NCBI GenBank assembly: GCA_046331265.1
Contig: JAXLRE010000004.1
Span: forward strand, 1-64,000
Direction: 5' to 3'
Source: JAGPDB01 sp046331265
GTDB taxonomy: Bacteria > Actinomycetota > Acidimicrobiia > IMCC26256 > JAGPDB01
DNA: 64,000 bases
Position numbers and translations under genes: made by a program
Shown here: piece after piece, positions 43,645 through 52,387 of the stretch
Numbering within the stretch: position 1 is the stretch's first letter
Layout: every line of letters starts with the position of its first letter
The notes under the pieces: model-generated
Database searches by the model: none
Told to the model about the DNA's origin: nothing
Seen by the model: the letters and a program-made list of their open reading frames with translations, nothing else

Positions 43645-44132
43645 TATTTCTTCGCTTTCGCTGGTAGAGCCCCTGCTTCGAGTGGTTCTGGTTCAGGAAC
43701 AAAATTCATCCACTCCGCCAATTTATCTTTATCATGTAATAAATTGGCTATACGAAATTCTGAGTATTCGAATTCTGGTGCCCAAAAGATTGCATCGAAT
43801 GGGCAAACTTCAACACAGATACCGCAATACATGCACAGACCATAATCAATATCGAAACGGTCCAAAATATTTACATTTCGTTCTTTACCACCTTCGCGCC
43901 TAGGTGGAGCTTTTTCTTTGTGGCCTTCTATGTATATACACCAGTCAGGACAAGATCTTGAACACAACATACATACTGTGCAGTTTTCTTCTTTAAGGGC
44001 AATAACACCGCGGGCACGAGTCGGAACTTCTTCTTTTTCATGAGGATATTGCACAGTTACAGTTGGTTTCATCATGGTTCGAAATGTAACCGATAAACCT
44101 TTGATGATTCCTGGTATCTTCAACTTTGGCAT
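43644..44132 (-). CDS. nuoI: NADH-quinone oxidoreductase subunit I, EFG-less complex
   Basis: About 162 residues with two CxxCxxCxxxCP clusters (CTVCMLCSRSCPDWC and CMYCGICVEVCPFDA) holding the N6a and N6b iron-sulfur clusters that hand electrons to NuoB. A GAGGTG site six bases before the ATG at 44132 supports that start; the frame opens at a GTG at 44141 that overlaps the nuoH stop. The C-terminus ends with an Ala/Lys-rich tail. Confidence 0.94.
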   Translation of the reverse strand: MPKLKIPGIIKGLSVTFRTMMKPTVTVQYPHEKEEVPTRARGVIALKEENCTVCMLCSRSCPDWCIYIEGHKEKAPPRREGGKERNVNILDRFDIDYGLCMYCGICVEVCPFDAIFWAPEFEYSEFRIANLLHDKDKLAEWMNFVPEPEPLEAGALPAKAKK

Positions 44133-44137
44133 ATTCA

Positions 44138-45178
44138 TCACCTCAAAACCTGAAACGCGCCTGTAACCAAAATATTAATAACTGATAGCGGTATCAAAAA
44201 TTTCCATGCAAGTTTTTGTAATTGATCTTCTCTAAATCTTGGATAAGTAAATCGGGCCCAAAACATTAAAAACGCAATCAACATTATTTTCGCAAATAAA
44301 ACAATCGGTCCAACAATTCTCATAATGTCAGCATTCATGTCAATCCAGGGAACTGTCCATCCACCTAGGAATAAAGTTGCGCTTATTGCTGCAAAAGCAA
44401 ATGCTGTTCCAAATTCACCCATGAAGAAAAACAAAAATCTAAAACCCGTGTACTCAACCATGTACCCTGATACAAGTTCAGACTCTGCAACAGGCATGTC
44501 GAATGGTGGTTGAGTTAATTCTGCTTGGCTGGCAATCATAAACAGTGCAAAACCAACAAACTGAGTGACTATGAAAGGTAAACCGATACCACTAAAACCA
44601 AATATCTTTCCGTAATATTGTGCTTCAACTATTCCTTGTAATGATGCAGTACCTGCTTGCATAACAACACCAACAACAGCTAGCAAAAGAGGAAGTTCGT
44701 AAGCTATTAGCTGTGCAGCAGCACGAAGGGCACCAAGTAATGCAAACTTTGATGAGCTCGCCCATCCAGCCATTAAAACACCAATAACACTTAATGAAGA
44801 AACTGCCAATGCATAAAAGACACCGACATCTAAATTACGTACGTATAAGTCTGGACCAACAGGTATAACAACATAAACAAGAAATGTCGACATCAAAACA
44901 ACAATTGGAGCAAGAGCAAAAACTCTTTTGTCTGCCTTTTCAGGCATGATGTCTTCTTTTTGTAAGAACTTCATACCGTCACCAACAAGTTGGAACCAGC
45001 CATGGAATCCACCTGGATCCATTGGACCCAAACGTGATTGCATGTGACTCATCATTTTCAACAAGAAAACATATCCGAGTATTAATGCACCGGCAGGAAT
45101 GATGGCTAATACAATTGCAGTTTTAATAGCAGTTGTTGTCCCCCAACCAATGTCGATTGCAAAAGTTAAGCCGCTCAT
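44138..45178 (-). CDS. nuoH: NADH-quinone oxidoreductase subunit H, EFG-less complex
   Basis: 346 residues, eight membrane helices. RLGPMDPGGFHGWFQLVGDGMKFLQKEDIMPEKADK and TQPPFDMPVAESELVSGYMVEYTGFRFLFFFMGEF are the conserved loops around the quinone tunnel. Overlaps nuoD by four bases (ATGA). Confidence 0.96.
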   Translation of the reverse strand: MSGLTFAIDIGWGTTTAIKTAIVLAIIPAGALILGYVFLLKMMSHMQSRLGPMDPGGFHGWFQLVGDGMKFLQKEDIMPEKADKRVFALAPIVVLMSTFLVYVVIPVGPDLYVRNLDVGVFYALAVSSLSVIGVLMAGWASSSKFALLGALRAAAQLIAYELPLLLAVVGVVMQAGTASLQGIVEAQYYGKIFGFSGIGLPFIVTQFVGFALFMIASQAELTQPPFDMPVAESELVSGYMVEYTGFRFLFFFMGEFGTAFAFAAISATLFLGGWTVPWIDMNADIMRIVGPIVLFAKIMLIAFLMFWARFTYPRFREDQLQKLAWKFLIPLSVINILVTGAFQVLR

Positions 45179-46347
45179 CTGTCAATGTCTCCCAAAATGA
45201 AATATAAACTTGCCAACACAGTTACAACATCTGGAACATAAATTCCCTGAAGCAACCATGGACAAATCGAAACGTTAGAAAAACTTGCTGTACGTATTTT
45301 TGTTCTAAATGGACCTGTCGAACCTTTAGAAACAATATAGTAACCCATTTGGCCAAGAGGGTTTTCTGTCTCTACCCAAATTTCACCTTCGGGTACCTTA
45401 ATAATTTTTGGTACTTTGGTCATAACAGGACCTGAAGGAAATTTATTTAAAAGTTGACGAATTATTTTTATTGATTCACGAGTTTCTTGAAGGCGAACCC
45501 AATATCTAGAAAATGAATCTCCGTCTGGATGTGTCCAAACTTTGAAATCAACATCTTTATATGAAAGATATGGTTCTCCATCTCTACGGAGATCCCAATC
45601 AACGCCACTTGCCCGAATGTTGGAACCAGATACACCATAGCTCAAACCAACTTCTGGAGTAATAATACCTACTCCACGAGTCCTTGCTTGGAAAATTTCA
45701 TTTCCTACAACAAGTCGATCGAAATCATCACAAGATTTTTCACAGATATCTAGTACTCGCTTACATTCACCAGTCCAACCCCAAGGTAGATCATCTTTTA
45801 ATCCACCTATTCTGTTGAAGAAAGGATGGAAACGTCCACCAGTTGCTCCTTCAATTAAATTTAAAACATATTCTCTGTCTCTAAATCCATAAAACGCAGG
45901 TGTTATAGCTCCTACTTGTAGCCCCATTTCACCTAAGAACAACAAGAAGGTTGCTATACGAGAAAGTTCAGTCAAAATTGTTCGGATATATTCAGCACGA
46001 TCAGGAGCTTGTATATCTAATAATTTTTCTGCTCCATGAACAAACGGAACTTCATTAGCAAAACTGCTTAACCAGTCAATACGGTTTATCAATGTTGTAA
46101 CTTGAGGATAAGTACGATACTCAGTTAATTTTTCATAGCCTCGATGCATATATCCAATTACTGGATCCGCACTGATAACTCGCTCACCGTCAAGTCGAAC
46201 AACTAAACGTAATGTACCGTGAGTTGCAGGGTGCTGTGGGCCCATGTTCAAGATCATGTCACCGTTATCAAGTTCAAGATTTAATTGTGAATCTTGAAGA
46301 AGTGTTGCAACTTTTGGATCAACGTTTATTTCAGGAGTTTGAGTCAT
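45175..46347 (-). CDS. nuoD: NADH-quinone oxidoreductase subunit D, EFG-less complex
   Basis: 390 residues. Motifs NMGPQHPATHGTLRLVVRLDGE and HRGYEKLTEYRTYPQ lie at the N-terminus (quinone site), with NPLGQMGYYIVSKGSTGPFR and the final LGDIDR at the C-terminus. Paralogous to the partial NuoD at the right end of the window, but distinct. The MidA-like methyltransferase at 34834 is the likely modifier. Confidence 0.96.
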   Translation of the reverse strand: MTQTPEINVDPKVATLLQDSQLNLELDNGDMILNMGPQHPATHGTLRLVVRLDGERVISADPVIGYMHRGYEKLTEYRTYPQVTTLINRIDWLSSFANEVPFVHGAEKLLDIQAPDRAEYIRTILTELSRIATFLLFLGEMGLQVGAITPAFYGFRDREYVLNLIEGATGGRFHPFFNRIGGLKDDLPWGWTGECKRVLDICEKSCDDFDRLVVGNEIFQARTRGVGIITPEVGLSYGVSGSNIRASGVDWDLRRDGEPYLSYKDVDFKVWTHPDGDSFSRYWVRLQETRESIKIIRQLLNKFPSGPVMTKVPKIIKVPEGEIWVETENPLGQMGYYIVSKGSTGPFRTKIRTASFSNVSICPWLLQGIYVPDVVTVLASLYFILGDIDR

Positions 46348-46349
46348 GT

Positions 46350-46958
46350 CTATGCTCCTGTACTTTCTGATTCTTCTGCGTTATCACCTGGCATTGGTTC
46401 AACATCTACAAGACCAGGCCAAGGTTTAATTACTCTTGCTAAAAGAGGAAAATCTTTTCGTAATGGGAACCCTTCAAAATCTCCAGGTAAGTATAAGTGT
46501 CTTATTTCTGGATGACCTGCAAAATCAATTCCATACATTTCCCAACATTCGCGTTCATGCCAGTCAGCCCCAGGATAGTTTTTTGTCCACGAATCTACCT
46601 TCATTGTGTTTTCATCAACGTCAGTTTTAATCGTTAAACCAATATGTGAACTTGTTGTTTGAACATGAGCAAAAACTTGGAAACGCGAATCAGATCCACA
46701 AACACCGAAAGTCATTTCGCTTGGTTGTGTAGGTTGTGAAGTATCACCTGAACCTTCTTCTGATTCAAGAGGCATTGGCATCCAGTCAATTGCTGAGATA
46801 AAAGAAAGATAATCGAGTTTAAGTTTGTCTTTACAAATTTTTGCAGCTTTTTTATAGCCGGTATTGGTTACACGAATTACAACATCACTATAGTTTTCTT
46901 CACATTCGATTAAATCGTCGCCAAATTGTTTTTTTACTTGGTCAATGAACTCAGACAT
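46350..46958 (-). CDS. nuoC: NADH-quinone oxidoreductase subunit C, EFG-less complex
   Basis: 202 residues. The N-terminal MSEFIDQVKKQFGDDLIECE start at 46958 overlaps nuoB by eight bases and fits the family; the frame is open to 47000 but those 14 residues are not family-like. The core DVDENTMKVDSWTKNYPGADWHERECWEMYGIDFAGHPEIRHLYLPGDFEGFPLRKDFPL is the conserved NuoC block. Confidence 0.95.
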   Translation of the reverse strand: MSEFIDQVKKQFGDDLIECEENYSDVVIRVTNTGYKKAAKICKDKLKLDYLSFISAIDWMPMPLESEEGSGDTSQPTQPSEMTFGVCGSDSRFQVFAHVQTTSSHIGLTIKTDVDENTMKVDSWTKNYPGADWHERECWEMYGIDFAGHPEIRHLYLPGDFEGFPLRKDFPLLARVIKPWPGLVDVEPMPGDNAEESESTGA

Positions 46959-47556
46959 TGACTTGCTCTTTCTCATCTTCAGGATTAGTAAATGAAACAC
47001 CGTAATTTGATGTTGCTACTGGATATGTAGGTTGACCTAGAACAGGATTTCCTTCAAAACGTTTTTGAAGTTCATCATTGCCTAAACCTTCTTGTTGAAT
47101 TCTTTCTTGCAACAATGTGACAGCTTGAATCAAAGCTTCTGGTCGAGGTGGACATCCAGGCACATAAACGTCGACAGGAATAATTTGGTCGACACCTTTT
47201 GTTACGGAATATGAATCCCAATATGGACCACCGCAATTTGCACATGAACCCATTGAGATAACATATTTTGGATCAGGCATTTGGTCGTAAAGACGTTTAA
47301 TAGCAGGAACCATTTTGTCTGTTACTGTTCCAGAAATTACAACTAAATCTGCTTGTCGAGGTGAAGCAGGAAAAGGTATAACACCTATTCTCATCATGTC
47401 ATATCTTGGTGAAGCTAATGCAGCGCCCATTTCAATTGCGCAACAGGCAAGTCCCCATTGAAACATCCATAAAGAATATTTTCTTGAGTAATTCAGTAAC
47501 CATGTGATTGGTTTTACTGGTTTTTTTTGCAAGAAACCGTTTACTGCTAAGCCCAT
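46951..47556 (-). CDS. nuoB: NADH-quinone oxidoreductase subunit B, EFG-less complex
   Basis: 201 residues; holds cluster N2, next to the quinone. Ligands are visible as WGLACCAIEMG, MGSCANCGGPYWDSYS and VPGCPPRPEAL. Overlaps nuoA by 10 bases. Confidence 0.97.
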   Translation of the reverse strand: MGLAVNGFLQKKPVKPITWLLNYSRKYSLWMFQWGLACCAIEMGAALASPRYDMMRIGVIPFPASPRQADLVVISGTVTDKMVPAIKRLYDQMPDPKYVISMGSCANCGGPYWDSYSVTKGVDQIIPVDVYVPGCPPRPEALIQAVTLLQERIQQEGLGNDELQKRFEGNPVLGQPTYPVATSNYGVSFTNPEDEKEQVNV

Positions 47557-47975
47557 TGTAAAAGTCCTTTACGCCAGTCGTAAGCTAAGCCAATTAACAA
47601 CACAATAAGAAATGCTGCCATTGCCCAAAAACCAAATACACCAAGACCATTAACATTTATAGCCCAAGGAAAAACAAAGACTGCTTCAACATCAAAGATA
47701 ACGAACAGCAAAGCAAATATGTAATATCGAATGTTGCTCTGCCCTAACGAACCTATTGGATCAGATCCAGATTCGTAAACGATATATTTTTGGTCTTGGG
47801 GACGGTTCGGTCTGATTAGCTTTCCTGCACCTAAAATCGCGACGCACATAACCACTGCAGCTAATAGGAAAATAGCTACTGCAAGATAGTCTCTATAATA
47901 TTGCGTCATTGGACTTGTTGTACCGCTTGTTGCGTTTGCGGTTTTTGTCAGTAATATTGTTGCGAAACTGTGCAT
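47547..47975 (-). CDS. nuoA: NADH-quinone oxidoreductase subunit A, EFG-less complex
   Basis: 142 residues, three membrane helices with the conserved YESGSDPIG segment and an acidic Asp-Val-Glu-Ala (FDVEAVFVFPW) helix. First gene of the first operon. The ATG at 47975 lacks a clear ribosome binding site; an alternative ATG at 47909 would give 120 residues. Confidence 0.93.
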   Translation of the reverse strand: MHSFATILLTKTANATSGTTSPMTQYYRDYLAVAIFLLAAVVMCVAILGAGKLIRPNRPQDQKYIVYESGSDPIGSLGQSNIRYYIFALLFVIFDVEAVFVFPWAINVNGLGVFGFWAMAAFLIVLLIGLAYDWRKGLLQWA

Positions 47976-48200
47976 ATCCAGGAGAAAGTATATGCGCTTT
48001 ACGGAGAAAAAACTGAATTATTGCTGAAATATTCACTGGCTGAGAATTTATAGAAAATCATATGGTTTTGTACATATTTATAATGTTTTATATATTTTAA
48101 TGCATTTGATTATTATATTTCGTTTATAGACATATTTGAATTCGCTTGCATTTTTTAGCGTAAGGCGTAGAATCAAAAACGAGGAATTTGTGCAAGCAAA
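47976..48200. promoter_or_regulatory. Divergent AT-rich region between nuoA and the 620-residue protein gene
   Basis: 225 bases, very AT-rich, expected to hold promoters for both directions. To the right, TTGCAT (48146-48151) and TAGAAT (48168-48173), 16 bases apart, give a good sigma-70 promoter. On the left side no clear promoter for nuoA could be named. Confidence 0.5.
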
Positions 48201-50063
48201 TTGACAAAATCGAAAAATCAAATAGAAGTACCGCCACTCTTAGCGCGACCAGTACCAATTGTAATTACTGGAACTCTCTCAAGAGATGAAGAAACTTTAA
48301 AGCTTGTTAAGTACTTAAATGACTTAAGTGTATCTGGTCAAATAAAAGTTTTTTATTACCCCGAAGCTGATCTTTCTAGCGCGATTCAAACTCAAGTTAA
48401 ACAAGGTGAAAAATCTAAATTATTAAATCCAATTCGAGTGCCCGAAGATCTTGTAGTGTGCGAAGATATTTACTCTCACTCGCACCAAGATTATTACAGA
48501 CAAGTAAAAGATTACCTAAGAGATAATGGAACACAATGCATATGCGTATCTGTACCAACACTTTCTCAAGATGTTTTTACCCATACTGACTTTAGCTATC
48601 GTGGTGCGTGGGCAGATAAAGATGCTGGGTTTAGATACGGCACAAAAGCTGACGGTCATGTCTTCTACGAAAATGAAATTGCATTCACTGATACTCCAAC
48701 AATTTTATCACTCGTAGGAGCTGAAAATATTGGGTTCTTACATCTACTAAGTGGACCAAAAGTAGGTGAAGTAAAAGTAGATCGAGAAAAAACAAAAAAA
48801 GCAATCATTGATGAGATCAAAAAATTAACTGGTGATAGTTACAAAGATGAATATATTGATGCGATTTTGAACCATATTGTAAAACAAATTAGTGGCACAC
48901 TAACAGGAATATCTGGAACTAAATGTTTAGATGACAAGGGTGTCCACTTTTTAGTCCACAGTGATACAAAATCTATATCAGGTACAACGATTGATCAACT
49001 GGTTGAAATTTTTGGGAAAGACCCAGAAGTCGAAAAAGCTAGAGAGACTGCGAAATCAATTATCGATGAAGCTCAATTAAAAGCTGATTCCATTGAGCTA
49101 GATGCGGAAGGAAAAGCCTCTGAAATAAAAGATAAGGCACAAGAGTCTGCAGATGATGCAATCGAAGCAGCAATTGAAACCAGTGCTTTAATGGGCGAGC
49201 TACCTCATATACTGGCAGGCCCACTTTCTTTATTTGCAGCACAACAAAAGAGAGAACAAGATGAACGTGTTCTTCAGCAACAAAAAGATAGCCAAAAAAT
49301 TAGAGTAGATGTAAAAGAATTTTGTGACTTTCTTAATGCATCATTACTAGATGTGAAAGATATTGAACTTACAACTTGGGGTGAAATTTTTTCAACTGCA
49401 CCATATGTAGTTGGTAAACAACAAATAAGTGATGTTCTAAATAAAGTGTTTAATAACCATCATGGCCGAGTGCCAGACGCTGAACAGATTTCAGAGATTG
49501 TTAATGAAACCAATCTTGGAATAACAACTATGAGGTTAGAGCATGCCATCGCTGCAATTGGTTTACAATCATTCAAAGAAAATTTTTTACTAACCCAAGC
49601 TGGTAAAAGACTGTCAGATGGGCATGATCAATTATTATCCTTACGCGGCTTGCAAGAATGGACTTTTGATCAACATGAGATCGACCATGCACTGTTCAAT
49701 GCGATGTTGGCTCATCTCGATGGAGGCACTTTCACTCCTGCCGATCGACTATTTATTTCGACATGCGATCATGTTTTAGGTGGAGCAATTACAAAATCTC
49801 TTTCTAGATCGTTGGATGAAAGAAGATTTAACGACGCTATGGGTGAGCTTGGGATAACAAGTGCAGATGGCATCGAAAGAGATACCGACTCATACCTAAA
49901 TGAAGTAGAAGTTATTGCAACTCAAAGTAAACTCTCTAGAAATGGAGGCCAGTTATCGCACACTTTAGAGCAGACTCTTGCAGAGATTGAGCAAGCTACC
50001 TCTGAAATTCCTGCTGAACAATTAATGATGAGATCAGATGGAACCGTAGTTCGAGGTAACTAA
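48201..50063 (+). CDS. Hypothetical protein between the two nuo operons
   Basis: 620 residues, no family recognised. Residues 1-190 are a mixed alpha/beta region beginning PVPIVITGTLSRDEETLKLVKYLNDL, with GADGHVFYENEI-like loops; about 270-330 is an Ala/Glu/Lys-rich coiled coil (EKARETAKSIIDEAQLKADS...); the rest is helical. No signal peptide. The TTG start at 48201 has no well-placed ribosome binding site: GAGGAA (48181-48186) is 14 bases upstream. It is followed by the patatin gene 36 bases later, so they may be a two-gene unit. Confidence 0.6.
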   Translation: MTKSKNQIEVPPLLARPVPIVITGTLSRDEETLKLVKYLNDLSVSGQIKVFYYPEADLSSAIQTQVKQGEKSKLLNPIRVPEDLVVCEDIYSHSHQDYYRQVKDYLRDNGTQCICVSVPTLSQDVFTHTDFSYRGAWADKDAGFRYGTKADGHVFYENEIAFTDTPTILSLVGAENIGFLHLLSGPKVGEVKVDREKTKKAIIDEIKKLTGDSYKDEYIDAILNHIVKQISGTLTGISGTKCLDDKGVHFLVHSDTKSISGTTIDQLVEIFGKDPEVEKARETAKSIIDEAQLKADSIELDAEGKASEIKDKAQESADDAIEAAIETSALMGELPHILAGPLSLFAAQQKREQDERVLQQQKDSQKIRVDVKEFCDFLNASLLDVKDIELTTWGEIFSTAPYVVGKQQISDVLNKVFNNHHGRVPDAEQISEIVNETNLGITTMRLEHAIAAIGLQSFKENFLLTQAGKRLSDGHDQLLSLRGLQEWTFDQHEIDHALFNAMLAHLDGGTFTPADRLFISTCDHVLGGAITKSLSRSLDERRFNDAMGELGITSADGIERDTDSYLNEVEVIATQSKLSRNGGQLSHTLEQTLAEIEQATSEIPAEQLMMRSDGTVVRGN

Positions 50064-50099
50064 CACAATATTTGTTTCAACATAATTTATAATTAACTA

Positions 50100-50936
50100 A
50101 TGCCAATTAAACGAGCTTTTGTACTTTCAGGTGGAGCAAACATGGGGAGCGCACAAGTCGGTATGCTCATGGCACTTTTTGAACATAAAATTACCCCAGA
50201 TATATTGATTGGAACTTCTGTGGGAGCATTGAATGCTGCTGCAGTTGCAACTAATCCAACTATCGAAGGCGTAAGTGAACTTGCACATTTATGGAGAAAT
50301 CTTTCAAGTGCAGATATTTTTCCTGGAGGAAATTTATCTCGAGCTTGGAATATCGCAAAAAGAGGTACATACTTAGTAGAAAATAATGGTTTAGCTCGAG
50401 TGATAGAGAGAGCGACACCAATTAGAGAAATAGAAGACCTGCAGTTACCAATCCGGATTGTAACTTGCGATTTAACAACAGGTGAAGAAATAGTTTTTTC
50501 TAGAGGGCCTTTAAAAACTACTCTGCTTGCATCTGCTGCTTTACCTGGCGTTTTCCCGCCAATTCAACATGATGGAAGAGTTTTAGTTGATGGTGGTGTT
50601 GTCGATGCAGTTCCGATTTGGCATGCATTGAGCGATCCTGTCGATGAAATTTATGTTCTCAATGTTTCAGGTGGAGGTTCCTTAAAGAATCTTCGATCAC
50701 CTTTAGATGTTATGACACGTGCTTTTGCAATTTCTAGAAACCTTCGCTTTGATGTTGAACTTCGCAGCGCTGCATCAAAAACTGATATTTATGTTATGCC
50801 AAGACCCTTAGATCGAAAAGGTATGTATGACTTCGATGAATCAGCTAGATATTTAGAAGAGTCTTACAAAATGACATACGCATATTTAGATGAGAAAAGA
50901 TTACCTAAACAAAAGAAAAAACGTTTCTTCTTTTAG
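50100..50936 (+). CDS. Patatin-like phospholipase
   Basis: 278 residues. Oxyanion loop GGANMG (11-16), nucleophile Ser40 in GTSVG, and the catalytic Asp164 in VDGGVVDAVP form the patatin Ser-Asp dyad, so a lipid acyl hydrolase is expected. It ends with a basic KKKRFFF tail. The stop shares TTAG with the convergent nuoN2 stop. Co-transcription with the 620-residue gene is likely. Confidence 0.9.
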   Translation: MPIKRAFVLSGGANMGSAQVGMLMALFEHKITPDILIGTSVGALNAAAVATNPTIEGVSELAHLWRNLSSADIFPGGNLSRAWNIAKRGTYLVENNGLARVIERATPIREIEDLQLPIRIVTCDLTTGEEIVFSRGPLKTTLLASAALPGVFPPIQHDGRVLVDGGVVDAVPIWHALSDPVDEIYVLNVSGGGSLKNLRSPLDVMTRAFAISRNLRFDVELRSAASKTDIYVMPRPLDRKGMYDFDESARYLEESYKMTYAYLDEKRLPKQKKKRFFF

Positions 50937-52387
50937 AGTACCGAAGTTAAACCTGTCACTATCGATGGGAAAATACCTATTAAAACAACACTAGCAATGC
51001 ATACTCCAATAGCTACTGTTGTTAAATCTGGAACAACTAACTTACTACCTTCAGATGAATCACCGTCGTAAATGGCGAGGACAAGTTTTAAATAAAATGC
51101 AGCAGATATAACGGTTGCAATTAATAATGCTACTGCTGTTATATAGAGTCCACCCTCAAATGCAGACTGGAAAACTTGTAGCTTTGCAATAAACCCACTA
51201 GTTAGAGGTATTCCAGCTTGAGACAAAAGCAAAATTGTCATTGCAGCTGCTAAAACAGGATTAGTTTTTCCTAGTCCCTTGAAACTTTCTATCGAATCAT
51301 TTTGCTCATTGGCTCCACAAACAACTCCTACAATTGCGAAAGCACCAATAATAACGAAAGAATAAATAATTACATAGGCAATCACTGCTCTATACGAAAC
51401 ATCAGTTGCGCTTTTGAGTGCCAACAAAATATATGAGCTATGAGCAATCGATGAGTAAGCCAATGCGCGTTTGATATTTGTTTGCTTTAACAAGATAAAC
51501 GAACCCACAAAAGCACTAGCCAATGTAGTTAAAGTTAAAATTATTCGTACTGCTTCACCATAACTTGTTGAATCAACAGCACTACTTTGAATTATTCTTG
51601 CCAATGCAACAAAAGCAACAAGTTTCGTTCCTGCTGACATAAAGGTTGTAATTGGAGTTGGTGCACCTTGGTATGCATCTGGCGACCAGAAATGAAATGG
51701 TACTGCTGCGACTTTGAACAAAAGACCAACAAGAATAAACACAGTTGAAACTGCAGCCAATGTTGAATTTTCAACTAAAGAATCTAAAGCTGTAGTACCT
51801 GACAATCCGTAATGCAAAGCAATTCCGTAAAGAAATATCGCCGATGAAACTGCGCCCATAATGAAATATTTAAAACCACCTTCAAGCGATCTAACTCTTC
51901 TTCGATCAAATGCAGTTAATACATATAGAGGAATAGAAAATACTTCTAATGCAACAAACATCGCAATGAAATCATTAGCCATGACCATCGCAAACATACC
52001 AACAACAACAGCTTGTAAAAGAATATAGAACTCAGCCCCAGGGATGTCCGGACGACTCTTTAAATAATCAAAAGAAATTATTGCAACTAGGCCAACTATT
52101 AAACACAAAACAAAAATACATATTGCGCTTGTACGATCGGTTTTTATTATGTCGTTTAAGGTGGACATATCGTTATTAGTTAATTTTCCTGTATCGAATT
52201 GTCTCCATCTAACCGCTTGTGACGTAAGGACGATAAATGAAACAAAGACAGTCGAAATAGAACCAATAATTAAATGTAATCTGTGATTATTTCGTACTAA
52301 TGAACGAAAAATCGTTAAAGCACATAGTGAAAAAGTAAATAAAATGACTGGGAATAATCCGTAAAACGAAACGTCTCCTATTTTCAT
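50933..52387 (-). CDS. nuoN: NADH-quinone oxidoreductase subunit N, second operon
   Basis: 484 residues, about 14 helices, proton-pumping subunit. LFKVAAVPFHFWSPDAYQGAPTPITTFMSAGTKL carries the key Lys. Only modestly similar to the first-operon NuoN, which supports two separate complexes rather than a recent duplication. Last gene of the second operon; ATG overlaps the nuoM2 stop by four bases. Confidence 0.92.
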   Translation of the reverse strand: MKIGDVSFYGLFPVILFTFSLCALTIFRSLVRNNHRLHLIIGSISTVFVSFIVLTSQAVRWRQFDTGKLTNNDMSTLNDIIKTDRTSAICIFVLCLIVGLVAIISFDYLKSRPDIPGAEFYILLQAVVVGMFAMVMANDFIAMFVALEVFSIPLYVLTAFDRRRVRSLEGGFKYFIMGAVSSAIFLYGIALHYGLSGTTALDSLVENSTLAAVSTVFILVGLLFKVAAVPFHFWSPDAYQGAPTPITTFMSAGTKLVAFVALARIIQSSAVDSTSYGEAVRIILTLTTLASAFVGSFILLKQTNIKRALAYSSIAHSSYILLALKSATDVSYRAVIAYVIIYSFVIIGAFAIVGVVCGANEQNDSIESFKGLGKTNPVLAAAMTILLLSQAGIPLTSGFIAKLQVFQSAFEGGLYITAVALLIATVISAAFYLKLVLAIYDGDSSEGSKLVVPDLTTVAIGVCIASVVLIGIFPSIVTGLTSVL

